From assembly GCA_031373255.1 (NCBI GenBank), contig JANMMJ010000117.1, positions 1 through 38,339 of the forward strand: a DNA stretch of 38,339 nucleotides, read 5' to 3'. Positions within the stretch are counted from its first letter, which is position 1; the number at the start of each line of letters is the position of its first letter. The notes under the pieces are model-generated. The model was not told where the DNA came from, searched no databases, and saw only the letters and a program-made list of their open reading frames with translations. This DNA is from JANMMJ01 sp031373255. GTDB taxonomy: Bacteria > Pseudomonadota > Alphaproteobacteria > Rhizobiales > Aestuariivirgaceae. A program made the translations under genes and the position numbers. Below are positions 6,572 through 14,478 of this stretch, in pieces.

Positions 6572-8920
6572 ATGAATGCGCCGGGCGCCCTGATGCATGA
6601 GCTCATCAAGGCTTTCGAAATCGCCAATGTCGAGCTTCTGGTGCTGTCATTGCCCGACGCCATTGTGACAAATGTCACGGCAGCGGCAATCCGGCGCTGG
6701 AACTGCCGGCGTGAGGATGTCGTCAACAAGCAGCTGGCAAAATTCGGCACCGGCACATTGTCGGCCCGCTACATCCAGCAGGACGAAGACTCGACCCAGC
6801 AGAAAATCGAAATCGTCTACGCCCCGCCACTGGGCAGCGTGAAGAGCAGCGTCTTTACCCCGCAGAACTGGCGCGATGGCGAGACCGACTACATGGTGCT
6901 GATCGGCCAGCACAGCGAGCAGGCCCAGGCTGAGGAAGCCATCCAGAACGAACAGCGCCTGCACCTTGCACTGCGCTCTGGCGGCTACGCCGTCTGGGAT
7001 TTCGACTATCGCAGTGGCGAAACCACCAATTCGCCCGAGATGTACGATCTCCTCGGCATGGTGCGCGACACCAGCGGCCTCGACTTCATCACCTTCAATG
7101 AACGTGTGCATCCCGACGACAAGGGCAAGACGCTGGACGAAAAAATCCGCACCGCACCCTTTGGCGCCGATCTGTTCCAGACCAAGTACCGCGTGCGCGC
7201 CGAGAATGGCGATTACATCTGGATCGAATCCGTGGCCGGCATCATTCGCGATCCGATTGACGGCAAGCCGTCCAAGGTCGTTGGCCTGTGCCGCAACATC
7301 AACGAGCAGATGGTGGTGCTCGAGAAGATCAGATTGTCGGAACGCAACCTGAAGCGCTCCCAGGCCGCTGCCAGGCTCGGCAGCTTCCTGCTCAAGACCG
7401 ACAACAACACCTCGAAGCTGTCGGCCGAAATGATCGCCCTGCTCGATCTGGAGGAAGCCATCGTTCCCCCGACCCTGGCGGCGTTCGAAGCCATGGCCGA
7501 CGATATCGACCGCGACCGCTTTCGCGAGGCGGTGGAATTCGCCCGCATGGGCAAGAAGATTTCGGGGCTCGAGATCGCAGTCAAGCTCAAGTCGGGCGAA
7601 ACCCAGTGGTTCCAGTGCAACATGGAGCCGGAAAACGGGCCGGACGGCCGGGTCACCGCTGTGTTCGGCACTTGCCAGTCGATCACCGAGAGAAAGACTC
7701 TCGAAAAGAAATTCCTCCAGGCCCAGAAGATGGAGGCCGTAGGCCAGCTGACCGGCGGCATCGCCCACGATTTCAACAACCTGCTCATGGTTGTGATGGG
7801 CAATCTCCAGCTTGTCGAACAGCTGGTGAAACCCGACGAGCGCGCCACCAAGCGTATCCAAGCGGCGATGGAGGCAACCGAAAAGGGTTCGGAGCTGACC
7901 AAGCGCATGCTGGCCTTCTCGCGCCAGCAGACCCTTCAGAACAAGGAACTCACCGTCAACAGTCTTCTCCTCAAGAACCACGACATGCTGCGCCAGGCCG
8001 TGGGCGGCATGGTGGAAGTCAAGATCATGCCCGGCAGCGACATCTGGCCGATCAAGGCGGACCAGACCATGCTGGAAACCGCCGTGCTCAATCTCTGCAT
8101 CAATGCCAGGGATGCGATGAAGCCGAAGGGTGGCAGTGTCATCATCGAGACCCACAACAGCATCATCGAGCAGAGCTACGCCGAGCATAACGAAGACGTG
8201 CACGCCGGCGACTACGTGGTGATCGCCGTGACCGATACCGGCTGCGGCATCCCGAAGGAAAATATCGAAAAGGTCTTCCAGCCGTTCTTCACCACCAAGG
8301 GTCCGGAGGCGGGCTCCGGCCTTGGCCTTTCGATGATCTACGGCTTCGTCAAGCAGTCGGGCGGCCACATCAAGATCTATTCGGAAGTGGGTCATGGTAC
8401 TTCGGTGAAGATGTTCCTGCCGCGCTCAAGGCCGAACGTACAGCTGAATCCGGAGGCCATCACCGCCCACCTGCCCCAGCCGGTGAATAAGGAAACGCTC
8501 GAAGGTTTCCGCCAGGCCGTTGCCGCCGCTGCACCGATCGCACCCTTGCCGGCAAAAACCGTGGTGCTCGTGGTCGAAGACAATCCCTCGGTCCGCGAAG
8601 TCGCCGCCGCAATGATCGAGGAAATGGGTTACGAGACGCTGCAGGCGTCAAGCGGGCCTGAGGGCTTGCGCATTGTCGAAGGCCGGGCCGATATCACCCT
8701 GCTTCTTTCCGACGTCATCATGGCTGGCGGCATGAACGGGCCCGAACTTGTTTCCCGTGCCCTCAAGATCAGGCCCGATCTCAAGGTGCTGTTCATGTCG
8801 GGTTATGCGCCGGGTTCGGTGCGCCAGATGCAGGACCTGCCCGACACAATCGATCTGGTGAACAAGCCTTTCACCCGCACCGATCTCACCGAAAAAGTGA
8901 AGCGCACGCTGGCGGCCTAG
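6572..8920 (+). CDS. PAS-domain hybrid sensor histidine kinase with C-terminal receiver
   Basis: A 782-residue soluble hybrid kinase. Order: a short N-terminal PAS-like region (about 15-110), a PAS/PAC pair (about 125-250; YAVWDFDYRSGE, RVHPDD, YRVRAENGDYIWIE), a second PAS (about 265-375; QAAARLGSFLLKTD, GTCQSITERK), HisKA with phospho-acceptor His399 in GGIAHDFNNLL, HATPase with N box NLCINARDA, G1 DTGCGI, F box FFTTKG, G2 GSGLGLS, and a receiver domain with phospho-acceptor Asp714 (LLLSDVIM) and the lysine of NKPF. There are no transmembrane helices, so it senses a cytoplasmic signal through PAS. The HDFNNLL-type kinases are frequent in Rhizobiales. No partner regulator is encoded nearby. 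ATG 6572 is preferred for the CGAGG seven bases upstream; a TTG at 6512 is an alternative. Its stop overlaps the stop of the convergent gene. Confidence 0.92.
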   Translation: MNAPGALMHELIKAFEIANVELLVLSLPDAIVTNVTAAAIRRWNCRREDVVNKQLAKFGTGTLSARYIQQDEDSTQQKIEIVYAPPLGSVKSSVFTPQNWRDGETDYMVLIGQHSEQAQAEEAIQNEQRLHLALRSGGYAVWDFDYRSGETTNSPEMYDLLGMVRDTSGLDFITFNERVHPDDKGKTLDEKIRTAPFGADLFQTKYRVRAENGDYIWIESVAGIIRDPIDGKPSKVVGLCRNINEQMVVLEKIRLSERNLKRSQAAARLGSFLLKTDNNTSKLSAEMIALLDLEEAIVPPTLAAFEAMADDIDRDRFREAVEFARMGKKISGLEIAVKLKSGETQWFQCNMEPENGPDGRVTAVFGTCQSITERKTLEKKFLQAQKMEAVGQLTGGIAHDFNNLLMVVMGNLQLVEQLVKPDERATKRIQAAMEATEKGSELTKRMLAFSRQQTLQNKELTVNSLLLKNHDMLRQAVGGMVEVKIMPGSDIWPIKADQTMLETAVLNLCINARDAMKPKGGSVIIETHNSIIEQSYAEHNEDVHAGDYVVIAVTDTGCGIPKENIEKVFQPFFTTKGPEAGSGLGLSMIYGFVKQSGGHIKIYSEVGHGTSVKMFLPRSRPNVQLNPEAITAHLPQPVNKETLEGFRQAVAAAAPIAPLPAKTVVLVVEDNPSVREVAAAMIEEMGYETLQASSGPEGLRIVEGRADITLLLSDVIMAGGMNGPELVSRALKIRPDLKVLFMSGYAPGSVRQMQDLPDTIDLVNKPFTRTDLTEKVKRTLAA

Positions 8921-9678
8921 GACCAGCCGCGGGCCTTCCCCGCCGCTGTCAGCGCCTGTGCCATGGCCTGGACTTCCGCCAGTGCTGCCGCCAACGCCTC
9001 CGGCTCGCGCGAGCGCAGCACCAATTGCGCCGCAAACCCCGACTGGCCTTCAAAAGGGTACGACCCGATGATCACGTTCGGATAGCGCGACTGGATTTCA
9101 CCCAGCGGCTTGGCGATGTCGCCTTCCCCACCCTGTACCGTCACGGTGCTGGACTGCATGGCAACGCCCCGCGTCAGCCGGGGCGCCACATGCTCCATCA
9201 TCGCCTGCATGATCTTGGGGATCCCCGCCATGACGAACACGTTGCCGATCTGGAATCCAGGCGCCTTCGACACCGGATTATCGATCAGCACGGCGCCTTG
9301 GGGCACCCGCGCCATGCTGAGCCGCGCCTCGTTGGGCTCCCGGCCGATTTCCTTGAAGTAGGCCAGCAGCGTCGCCATCGCATCCGGATGATGCTCAACC
9401 GGCAGCCCGAAAGCCTTTCCGATGGAATCGGCGGTAATATCGTCATGCGTGGGACCAATTCCGCCAGTGGTGAACACATAGGTGTAGCGGCTGCGGAGCG
9501 CATTCACCGCCGCCACGATCTCATCTTCGACATCGGCGACGACCCGCGCCTCGCGAAGATCGATGCCGAGTGCCGTGAGGTAGTCGGCGATATAGCCAAG
9601 GTTCTTGTCCTTGGTCCGGCCAGAAAGGATTTCATCGCCGATCAGCAGTACGGCAGCGGTTGGGGATTGCGTGGTCAA
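8917..9678 (-). CDS. CinA/MoaB-like molybdopterin-binding domain protein
   Basis: A protein of about 253 residues consisting of the MoCF-biosynthesis (MoaB/MogA/CinA N-terminal) domain: AAVLLIGDEILSGRTKDKN at the start, TGGIGPTHDDITADSIGKAFG with the phosphate-binding TGGxGPT, and PKIMQAMMEHVAPRL. It is the short 'competence/damage-inducible protein A' type that lacks the C-terminal nicotinamide-nucleotide amidase of full CinA, so the reaction is uncertain. The start is not secure: the family usually begins a few residues before TAAVLLIGDEI, favouring the TTG at 9678 with AGGG eight bases upstream; ATGs at 9708 and 9756 are in-frame alternatives. Gene order next to sfsA-map-radC is conserved in Rhizobiales as I recall. 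Its stop codon and that of the histidine kinase share the palindrome CTAG. Confidence 0.85.
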   Translation of the reverse strand: MTTQSPTAAVLLIGDEILSGRTKDKNLGYIADYLTALGIDLREARVVADVEDEIVAAVNALRSRYTYVFTTGGIGPTHDDITADSIGKAFGLPVEHHPDAMATLLAYFKEIGREPNEARLSMARVPQGAVLIDNPVSKAPGFQIGNVFVMAGIPKIMQAMMEHVAPRLTRGVAMQSSTVTVQGGEGDIAKPLGEIQSRYPNVIIGSYPFEGQSGFAAQLVLRSREPEALAAALAEVQAMAQALTAAGKARGWS

Positions 9679-9764
9679 GCGGCGGGCCCTGTAGTGGCAA
9701 CCGGACATTTCCGGCCAGAGATGTGGTATCAGCTTCTGGCTTTCAAATTCAAGCATGGCCCCGA

Positions 9765-10472
9765 ATGAAATTTTTGTCCCCGCTGGTGCGCGGCAAACTC
9801 CTCAGGCGTTACAAGAGGTTTCTCGCCGATGTGATTCTGGACAAAGGAGAATCCATAACCGCAGCCTGTCCCAACACGGGCGCCATGACCGGCCTGACCA
9901 CGCCAGGGAGGACCGTCTGGCTGTCGGTTTCTGCCAACCCTGCGCGGAAATATCCCCACACGTGGGAAATGGTGGAGGTGGAGGGATTGGGCCTTGTCGG
10001 CGTCAACACTGGCCATCCCAACCGCATTGTTGAGGACGCTCTCGCGGCCGGGCTCATTCCGGAACTGGCAAGCTACGCCACCTGCCGCCGCGAAGTGAAA
10101 TATGGCAGCAACAGCCGTATCGATCTGCTGCTGGAGGATGGCGGCCGCCCCGCCTGCTACGTTGAAATCAAGAATGTTCACCTGTTCCGGCAAAGCGGAT
10201 TGGCGGAATTTCCCGATTGCGTCACCGAACGCGGCGCCAAGCACCTGCGCGAAATGGCCCGCATGGTGCAGCACGGCCACCGCGCCGCCATGGTCTACCT
10301 GATCCAGAGCGGCTATCCCGAGCGCTTCGCCCTTGCCGGAGACCTCGACCCTGACTATGTGAGGGACTTTAGGCATGCCCGCAACACCGGGGTTGAGGCT
10401 TACGCCTACTGCTGTAAACTGACACCCGAAGAAATCGTGCTCCACCGCGCCGTGCCGCTAGAGGATCCTTGA
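9765..10472 (+). CDS. sfsA: SfsA family DNA-binding/sugar fermentation stimulation protein
   Basis: A 235-residue protein matching SfsA over its whole length: MKFLSPLVRGKLLRRYKRF at the start, then TAACPNTGAMTGL, SKYGSNSRID-like segment (VKYGSNSRIDLLL), YVEIKNV and FPDCVTERGAKHL, and a C-terminal HRAVPL. The VEIKNV and D residues resemble a PD-(D/E)xK nuclease core, which the family is known to contain. The cellular role is unclear; the name comes from an effect on maltose gene expression in E. coli. The ATG at 9765 fits the family start; an upstream in-frame start at 9660 would overlap the divergent gene. It is followed by map after seven bases, so it is the first gene of a sfsA-map-radC operon. 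Confidence 0.93.
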   Translation: MKFLSPLVRGKLLRRYKRFLADVILDKGESITAACPNTGAMTGLTTPGRTVWLSVSANPARKYPHTWEMVEVEGLGLVGVNTGHPNRIVEDALAAGLIPELASYATCRREVKYGSNSRIDLLLEDGGRPACYVEIKNVHLFRQSGLAEFPDCVTERGAKHLREMARMVQHGHRAAMVYLIQSGYPERFALAGDLDPDYVRDFRHARNTGVEAYAYCCKLTPEEIVLHRAVPLEDP

Positions 10473-10479
10473 GCAACCC

Positions 10480-11301
10480 ATGACCGAGACCCTGGAATTT
10501 CAGGAAGCAAGAGCCGGCCAGATCAAGCTGCATGGGCTGGAAGCGTTCGAGGGCATGCGCCGCGCCGGCCGCCTCACCGCTGAAGCCCTCGATCTGCTCG
10601 TCACCTGGGCCAAGCCCGGCATTGCCACCGACCGTCTCAACGACCTCGTCATCGAATTCGCCAGGGATCATGGCGCCGTGCCTGCACCGCTCCACTATCG
10701 CGGCTACACCAAGGCAATCTGCACCTCGATCAATCACGTGGTCTGCCACGGCATTCCCAACGACAAGCCGATGCGCGAGGGCGATATCGTCAACATCGAC
10801 GTGACCCTGATCCTCGATGGCTGGCATGGCGATGCCAGCCGCATGTATGCCATCGGCAACATCAATCGCAAGGCTGAGCGTCTGATGGAAGTAACCTATG
10901 ATTCGCTGCTGCGCGGCATTGCCGTGGCCAAGCCTGGCGCCCATCTCGGCGATATCGGTCATGCCATCCAGTCCTTTGCCGAAAGCGAGCATTTTTCCAT
11001 GGTGCGTGACTTCTGCGGCCATGGCCTTGGCACGGAATTCCACGCGCCGCCAAACGTCTTGCACTATGGCCGCGCCGGTGACGGCATTGCACTGAAGCCC
11101 GGCATGTTCTTCACCATTGAACCGATGATCAACGCGGGGCGCGCCCATGTGAAAATCCTGAGCGACGGCTGGACCGCCGTGACCCGTGACCGTTCACTTT
11201 CCGCCCAGTTCGAACACACCATCGGCATCACCGAAACCGGTTGCGAAGTCTTCACCCTGTCTCCTGCTGGCCTCGACTACCCGCCGGGCTACAGGGCCTG
11301 A
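10480..11301 (+). CDS. map: Methionine aminopeptidase, type I
   Basis: A 273-residue metallopeptidase that removes the initiator methionine from nascent proteins. The five metal ligands of the pita-bread fold are present: Asp107 (NIDVTLILDG), Asp118 (WHGDASRMY), His181 (CGHGLGTEFH), Glu214 (FTIEPM) and Glu245 (QFEHTIGIT). The substrate-pocket HVVCHGIP stretch is also typical. The protein has a short N-terminal extension of about 15 residues before the core. Length is slightly above the E. coli enzyme, as is usual in alphaproteobacteria. It lies between sfsA (7 bases) and radC (3 bases) and is almost certainly cotranscribed with them. Confidence 0.96.
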   Translation: MTETLEFQEARAGQIKLHGLEAFEGMRRAGRLTAEALDLLVTWAKPGIATDRLNDLVIEFARDHGAVPAPLHYRGYTKAICTSINHVVCHGIPNDKPMREGDIVNIDVTLILDGWHGDASRMYAIGNINRKAERLMEVTYDSLLRGIAVAKPGAHLGDIGHAIQSFAESEHFSMVRDFCGHGLGTEFHAPPNVLHYGRAGDGIALKPGMFFTIEPMINAGRAHVKILSDGWTAVTRDRSLSAQFEHTIGITETGCEVFTLSPAGLDYPPGYRA

Positions 11302-11304
11302 TCT

Positions 11305-12006
11305 ATGCCCGAGGGCAAGGAGAAGGAAGCTGAGACACCGCATTATCTCGGTCATCGGCAGAGGCTGAAGGATCGCTTCATGCAGGGCGGCGCCGATGCC
11401 CTCCCCGACTATGAGCTTCTGGAACTGGTGCTGTTCAGCGCCCTTCGCCAAAGCGACACCAAGGAGCTTGCCAAGCGCCTGATTGCCAGTTTCGGCAACT
11501 TCGCCGAGGTCATCAACGCCCCGCCTGAGCGGCTGAAGGAAGTGAAGGGCGTGGGCGACGCCGTTGTGACCGAACTCAAGGTCGTGCAGGCCGCAGCCGT
11601 GCGGTTGATGAAGCGCCAGATGCCACGGCGCGTGGAGCTTTCGTCATGGGCAGCCGTCCTCGATTACTGCCGCGCCAGCATGGCCTATTCCGAGCGCGAG
11701 CAGTTCCGCATCATCTTCCTCGACAAGAAGAACCACATGATCGCCGATGAGATTCAGGGCGAAGGCACGGTGGACCATACGCCGGTCTATCCGCGCGAGG
11801 TCATCAAGCGTGCGCTTGAGCTTTCAGCCTCCGCCATCATCCTTGTTCACAATCATCCGTCTGGCGATCCCACCCCCTCCTCCGCCGATATCGACATGAC
11901 CAGGCGCATCGCCGAAATCGGCGAAAAATTGGGCGTCATCCTGCACGACCACATCATCGTCGGCCGCAATGGCCACACCAGTTTCAAGGGTTCGCGGCTG
12001 ATCTGA
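11305..12006 (+). CDS. radC: RadC-family JAB/JAMM domain protein
   Basis: A 233-residue RadC protein. The N-terminal part (residues about 10-105) contains helix-hairpin-helix-like helices (LPDYELLELVLF; LKEVKGVGDAVVTELK). The C-terminal MPN+/JAB domain has the JAMM motif H-x-H-x7-S-x2-D at His182, His184, Ser192 and Asp195 (VHNHPSGDPTPSSADID), so a zinc site is intact. The historical role in DNA repair is doubtful because the original E. coli radC102 allele maps to recG; the actual substrate is unknown. The gene starts three bases after the map stop with AGGG upstream, forming the third gene of the operon. Confidence 0.94.
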   Translation: MPEGKEKEAETPHYLGHRQRLKDRFMQGGADALPDYELLELVLFSALRQSDTKELAKRLIASFGNFAEVINAPPERLKEVKGVGDAVVTELKVVQAAAVRLMKRQMPRRVELSSWAAVLDYCRASMAYSEREQFRIIFLDKKNHMIADEIQGEGTVDHTPVYPREVIKRALELSASAIILVHNHPSGDPTPSSADIDMTRRIAEIGEKLGVILHDHIIVGRNGHTSFKGSRLI

Positions 12007-12090
12007 ATCGGGCTTTTTCCGGCCTGATGGCTTCATTGCAAAACCCCCTGATTCATGTGAAGGATAGGTGCTGCTCATTGGGGTGATTGC

Positions 12091-13461
12091 ATGAAAATGA
12101 GGGAAACGAGTGCCGCCGCCCGCCATGTTTCAGCGGAGCACGCCGCATCCCTTGTCCGATCCGGCATGTGGCTCGACTATGGCACATCGCTGTGCCAGCC
12201 CGACGTGTTTGACAAGGCACTGGCAACCCGCGCCGCAGAACTTCGCAACGTGAAGATCCGGTCATGTCTTTCGGTCAGGCCGCGCGCCGTTCTCGAGGCC
12301 GATCCGGAGGGCGATCACTTCTTCTGGTTCAGCCTGCATTTCTCCGGCTACGACCGCAAGAAGCACGATGCCGGGCGATGCAATTACCTGCCGCTCAATC
12401 TTGGCGAAGTGCCGGACTACTATCGCCGCTTCATCGATCCTGTCGACATTGTGATCTTCAAGGTTTGTCCCGTCGACGCGCATGGCTTCTTCAATTTCAG
12501 CGCCGCCAATCTCTGGCATCGCGCCGTCATCGAGCGCGCCCGTATTGTCATCGTCGAGGTCACCAACAGCCAGCCCTATGCCGAGGGCGTTGAGAACGGC
12601 ATCCATATCAGCGAGGTCGACTACATCATCGAAGGCGATCATCAACCGGCCGCCGAATTGCCGAACCCGCCGCCGGGAGATGTCGACCGCGCCGTGGCGC
12701 GCTACATCATGAATGAGATCGAGGATGGCGCTTGCCTGCAGATCGGCATCGGCGCCATGCCCAACGCCGTCTGCACCCAGTTGCTTGAAAGCCCGGTCCG
12801 CGACCTTGGCATTCACACAGAGATGCTCACCGATGGCATGGCCGATCTCTATAACGCCGGCCGCATTTCCGGATCGAGGAAGACCCTGAACCCGGGCAAG
12901 ATCGTCTATAGCTTCGGGCTTGGATCGAACAAGCTCTACAATACGCTGGACCGCAATCCCGACCTGTTGTGCTGCCCGGTCGACTACACCAATCCGCCGC
13001 ACATGATCATGCAGAACGACCGGGCCGTATCGATCAACAACACCACGCAGATCGATTTGCAGGGCCAGGCGGCATCCGAGTCGGACGGCCACCGCCACAT
13101 CAGCGGCACCGGCGGCCAGCTTCAGTTTGTGCGCGGCGCCTACGCCTCGAAAGGCGGTAAATCCTTCATGTGCCTGTCCTCCACCTATGACAAGAAGGGG
13201 ACGCGCAAGAGCCGCATCGTGCTCAATCTCACGCCCGGCAATGTCGTCACCACGCCGCGCTCCGATGTCATGTACGTCGTCACCGAATACGGCATGGTCA
13301 ACCTCAAGGGCAAATCCGTGGCCGAGCGCGCCAAGGCGCTGATTTCCATCGCCCATCCCGATTTTCGCGAGGAGCTCGACCGGGAGGCCCATGAAAACCG
13401 GCTGGTGCCGCGCGGCGTGTCTTTCGTGCGCCAGCACGAAGACGCAGGCGCAGAGCCATGA
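12091..13461 (+). CDS. Acetyl-CoA hydrolase/CoA-transferase family protein
   Basis: A 456-residue CoA-transferase of the acetyl-CoA hydrolase/4-hydroxybutyrate CoA-transferase family. The two expected halves are visible: an N-terminal Rossmann-like half and a C-terminal half with GIGAMPNAV, GIHTEMLTDGM (Glu244, the position of the CoA-thioester-forming glutamate in this family), SGTGGQLQFVRGA and VVTEYGMVNLKGKS. It would move CoA between acetyl-CoA and another short-chain acid. The particular acid is not determined. ATG 12091 has GGGG seven bases upstream; ATG 12097 is possible. The stop overlaps the start of the crotonase gene (ATGA), implying translational coupling and a shared acyl-CoA pathway. 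Confidence 0.9.
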   Translation: MKMRETSAAARHVSAEHAASLVRSGMWLDYGTSLCQPDVFDKALATRAAELRNVKIRSCLSVRPRAVLEADPEGDHFFWFSLHFSGYDRKKHDAGRCNYLPLNLGEVPDYYRRFIDPVDIVIFKVCPVDAHGFFNFSAANLWHRAVIERARIVIVEVTNSQPYAEGVENGIHISEVDYIIEGDHQPAAELPNPPPGDVDRAVARYIMNEIEDGACLQIGIGAMPNAVCTQLLESPVRDLGIHTEMLTDGMADLYNAGRISGSRKTLNPGKIVYSFGLGSNKLYNTLDRNPDLLCCPVDYTNPPHMIMQNDRAVSINNTTQIDLQGQAASESDGHRHISGTGGQLQFVRGAYASKGGKSFMCLSSTYDKKGTRKSRIVLNLTPGNVVTTPRSDVMYVVTEYGMVNLKGKSVAERAKALISIAHPDFREELDREAHENRLVPRGVSFVRQHEDAGAEP

Positions 13462-14246
13462 CGACGGAAGCAACCTATGCCGCATCCGGCGGAATAGCGG
13501 CCATCACCCTCAATCGCCCCGAAAAACTCAATGCGTTTACCGAAGGAATGTTCTTAGCTTTGCGCCGCGGCCTCGACGCGGCGGAACAGGACGATACCGT
13601 CCGTGTGCTGATCATCACGGGCGCCGGCCGCGCCTTTTCGGCCGGGCAGGATCTGACCGAAGAACTGCCGCGCGGCGCTGACGGAAAACTGGATCTCGGC
13701 ATGCGGCTGGAACGCGACTTCAATCCCCTGGCCCGGCGCTTGTGGTCCTATCCCAAGATCACCATCGCCGCCGTCAATGGCCCCGCCGCCGGCGCCGCAG
13801 CCAATCTGGCCATGTCCTGCGACATCGTTCTCGCGGCGAAGTCAGCGTATTTCCAGCAGGCCTTCGTCAACATCGGTCTTGTTCCCGATGCCGGTGGCAC
13901 GTGGCTCCTGCCTCGTATCATTGGCAGCAAGCTGGCTCTGGCCCTATCGCTCACTGGCGAAAGGCTCCCGGCGGATGAGGCGAAGGACATGGGCCTCGTC
14001 TTCAAGGTGTTCGAAGATACCGGGTTTCTCGAAAGCGTGAACGCATTCGCAGCAAAATTCGCGCACGGACCGGCTGTGGCCTATCGCCTGATCAAGCAGG
14101 CATTCCGTCATTCGATGGATAATGATTTCGAAGCACAGCTTAAACTGGAAGCCAGCCTGCAGAACCAGGCTGCGGCAACACAAGATTTCATCGAGGCCCG
14201 CGCCGCTTTCAAGGCGAAGCGCCCTCCGGCTTTCACCGGCAGTTAG
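13458..14246 (+). CDS. Enoyl-CoA hydratase/isomerase family protein, PaaG-like
   Basis: A 262-residue crotonase-fold enzyme. The two oxyanion-hole segments are FSAGQDL (residues 60-66) and GPAAGAAANLAMSCD (108-122). The catalytic loop reads VNIGLVPDAGGTWLLPR, with Asp144 and the GGTW motif, as in PaaG-type ring-1,2-epoxyphenylacetyl-CoA isomerases rather than the two-glutamate pattern of classical hydratases. It is therefore more likely an isomerase than a hydratase, but no other phenylacetate genes are nearby, so a paa role is not supported by context. It overlaps the upstream CoA-transferase by four bases and is followed by a small membrane protein. Confidence 0.88.
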   Translation: MTTEATYAASGGIAAITLNRPEKLNAFTEGMFLALRRGLDAAEQDDTVRVLIITGAGRAFSAGQDLTEELPRGADGKLDLGMRLERDFNPLARRLWSYPKITIAAVNGPAAGAAANLAMSCDIVLAAKSAYFQQAFVNIGLVPDAGGTWLLPRIIGSKLALALSLTGERLPADEAKDMGLVFKVFEDTGFLESVNAFAAKFAHGPAVAYRLIKQAFRHSMDNDFEAQLKLEASLQNQAAATQDFIEARAAFKAKRPPAFTGS

Positions 14247-14256
14247 GCAGGCAAAC

Positions 14257-14478
14257 ATGTCAGCCCCACGCCGCATTGGCTTCGCATTGCTGGGCATGCT
14301 GCTCGGCCTGATCGCCGGTGGCATATTGGGCCTTCTCGGCGGCCTTGGTTTCACCCAGCTTGCCGGCACTTCAGGCTTTGAAGGCTATTCGGGCTTTGTC
14401 GTAGGCTTCTGGATACTGGGCGGCATGGCCGTCGGCCTCGTGGCCGGACTGGTCATCGGGATCAGGAAGTCGCGTTAG
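14257..14478 (+). CDS. Small glycine-rich membrane protein, two predicted TM segments
   Basis: A 73-residue protein that is almost entirely hydrophobic and glycine-rich: segment one about residues 8-32 (LLGMLLGLIAGGILGLLGGLG), a short polar loop (AGTSGFEGYSG), segment two about 47-68 (GFWILGGMAVGLVAGLVIGI), and a basic C-terminus (RKSR). GxxxG spacing in both helices suggests tight packing or oligomerisation. AGGCAGG lies about five bases upstream of the ATG at 14257. It starts ten bases after the crotonase stop and may be cotranscribed. Its stop codon overlaps that of the convergent Mo-cofactor gene (TTAG at 14475-14478). Function unknown. Confidence 0.7.
   Translation: MSAPRRIGFALLGMLLGLIAGGILGLLGGLGFTQLAGTSGFEGYSGFVVGFWILGGMAVGLVAGLVIGIRKSR

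Noticed and set aside
6647..8395. Long open frame on the minus strand (about 580 codons) opposite the histidine kinase
   Set aside because: It is antisense to a gene with all kinase boxes intact; the translation is His/Gly/Leu-rich low-complexity sequence typical of a shadow frame in high-GC DNA.
12262..13485. Minus-strand open frame of about 407 codons opposite the CoA-transferase
   Set aside because: No recognisable domain, shadow-type composition, and the plus strand carries a well-conserved enzyme.
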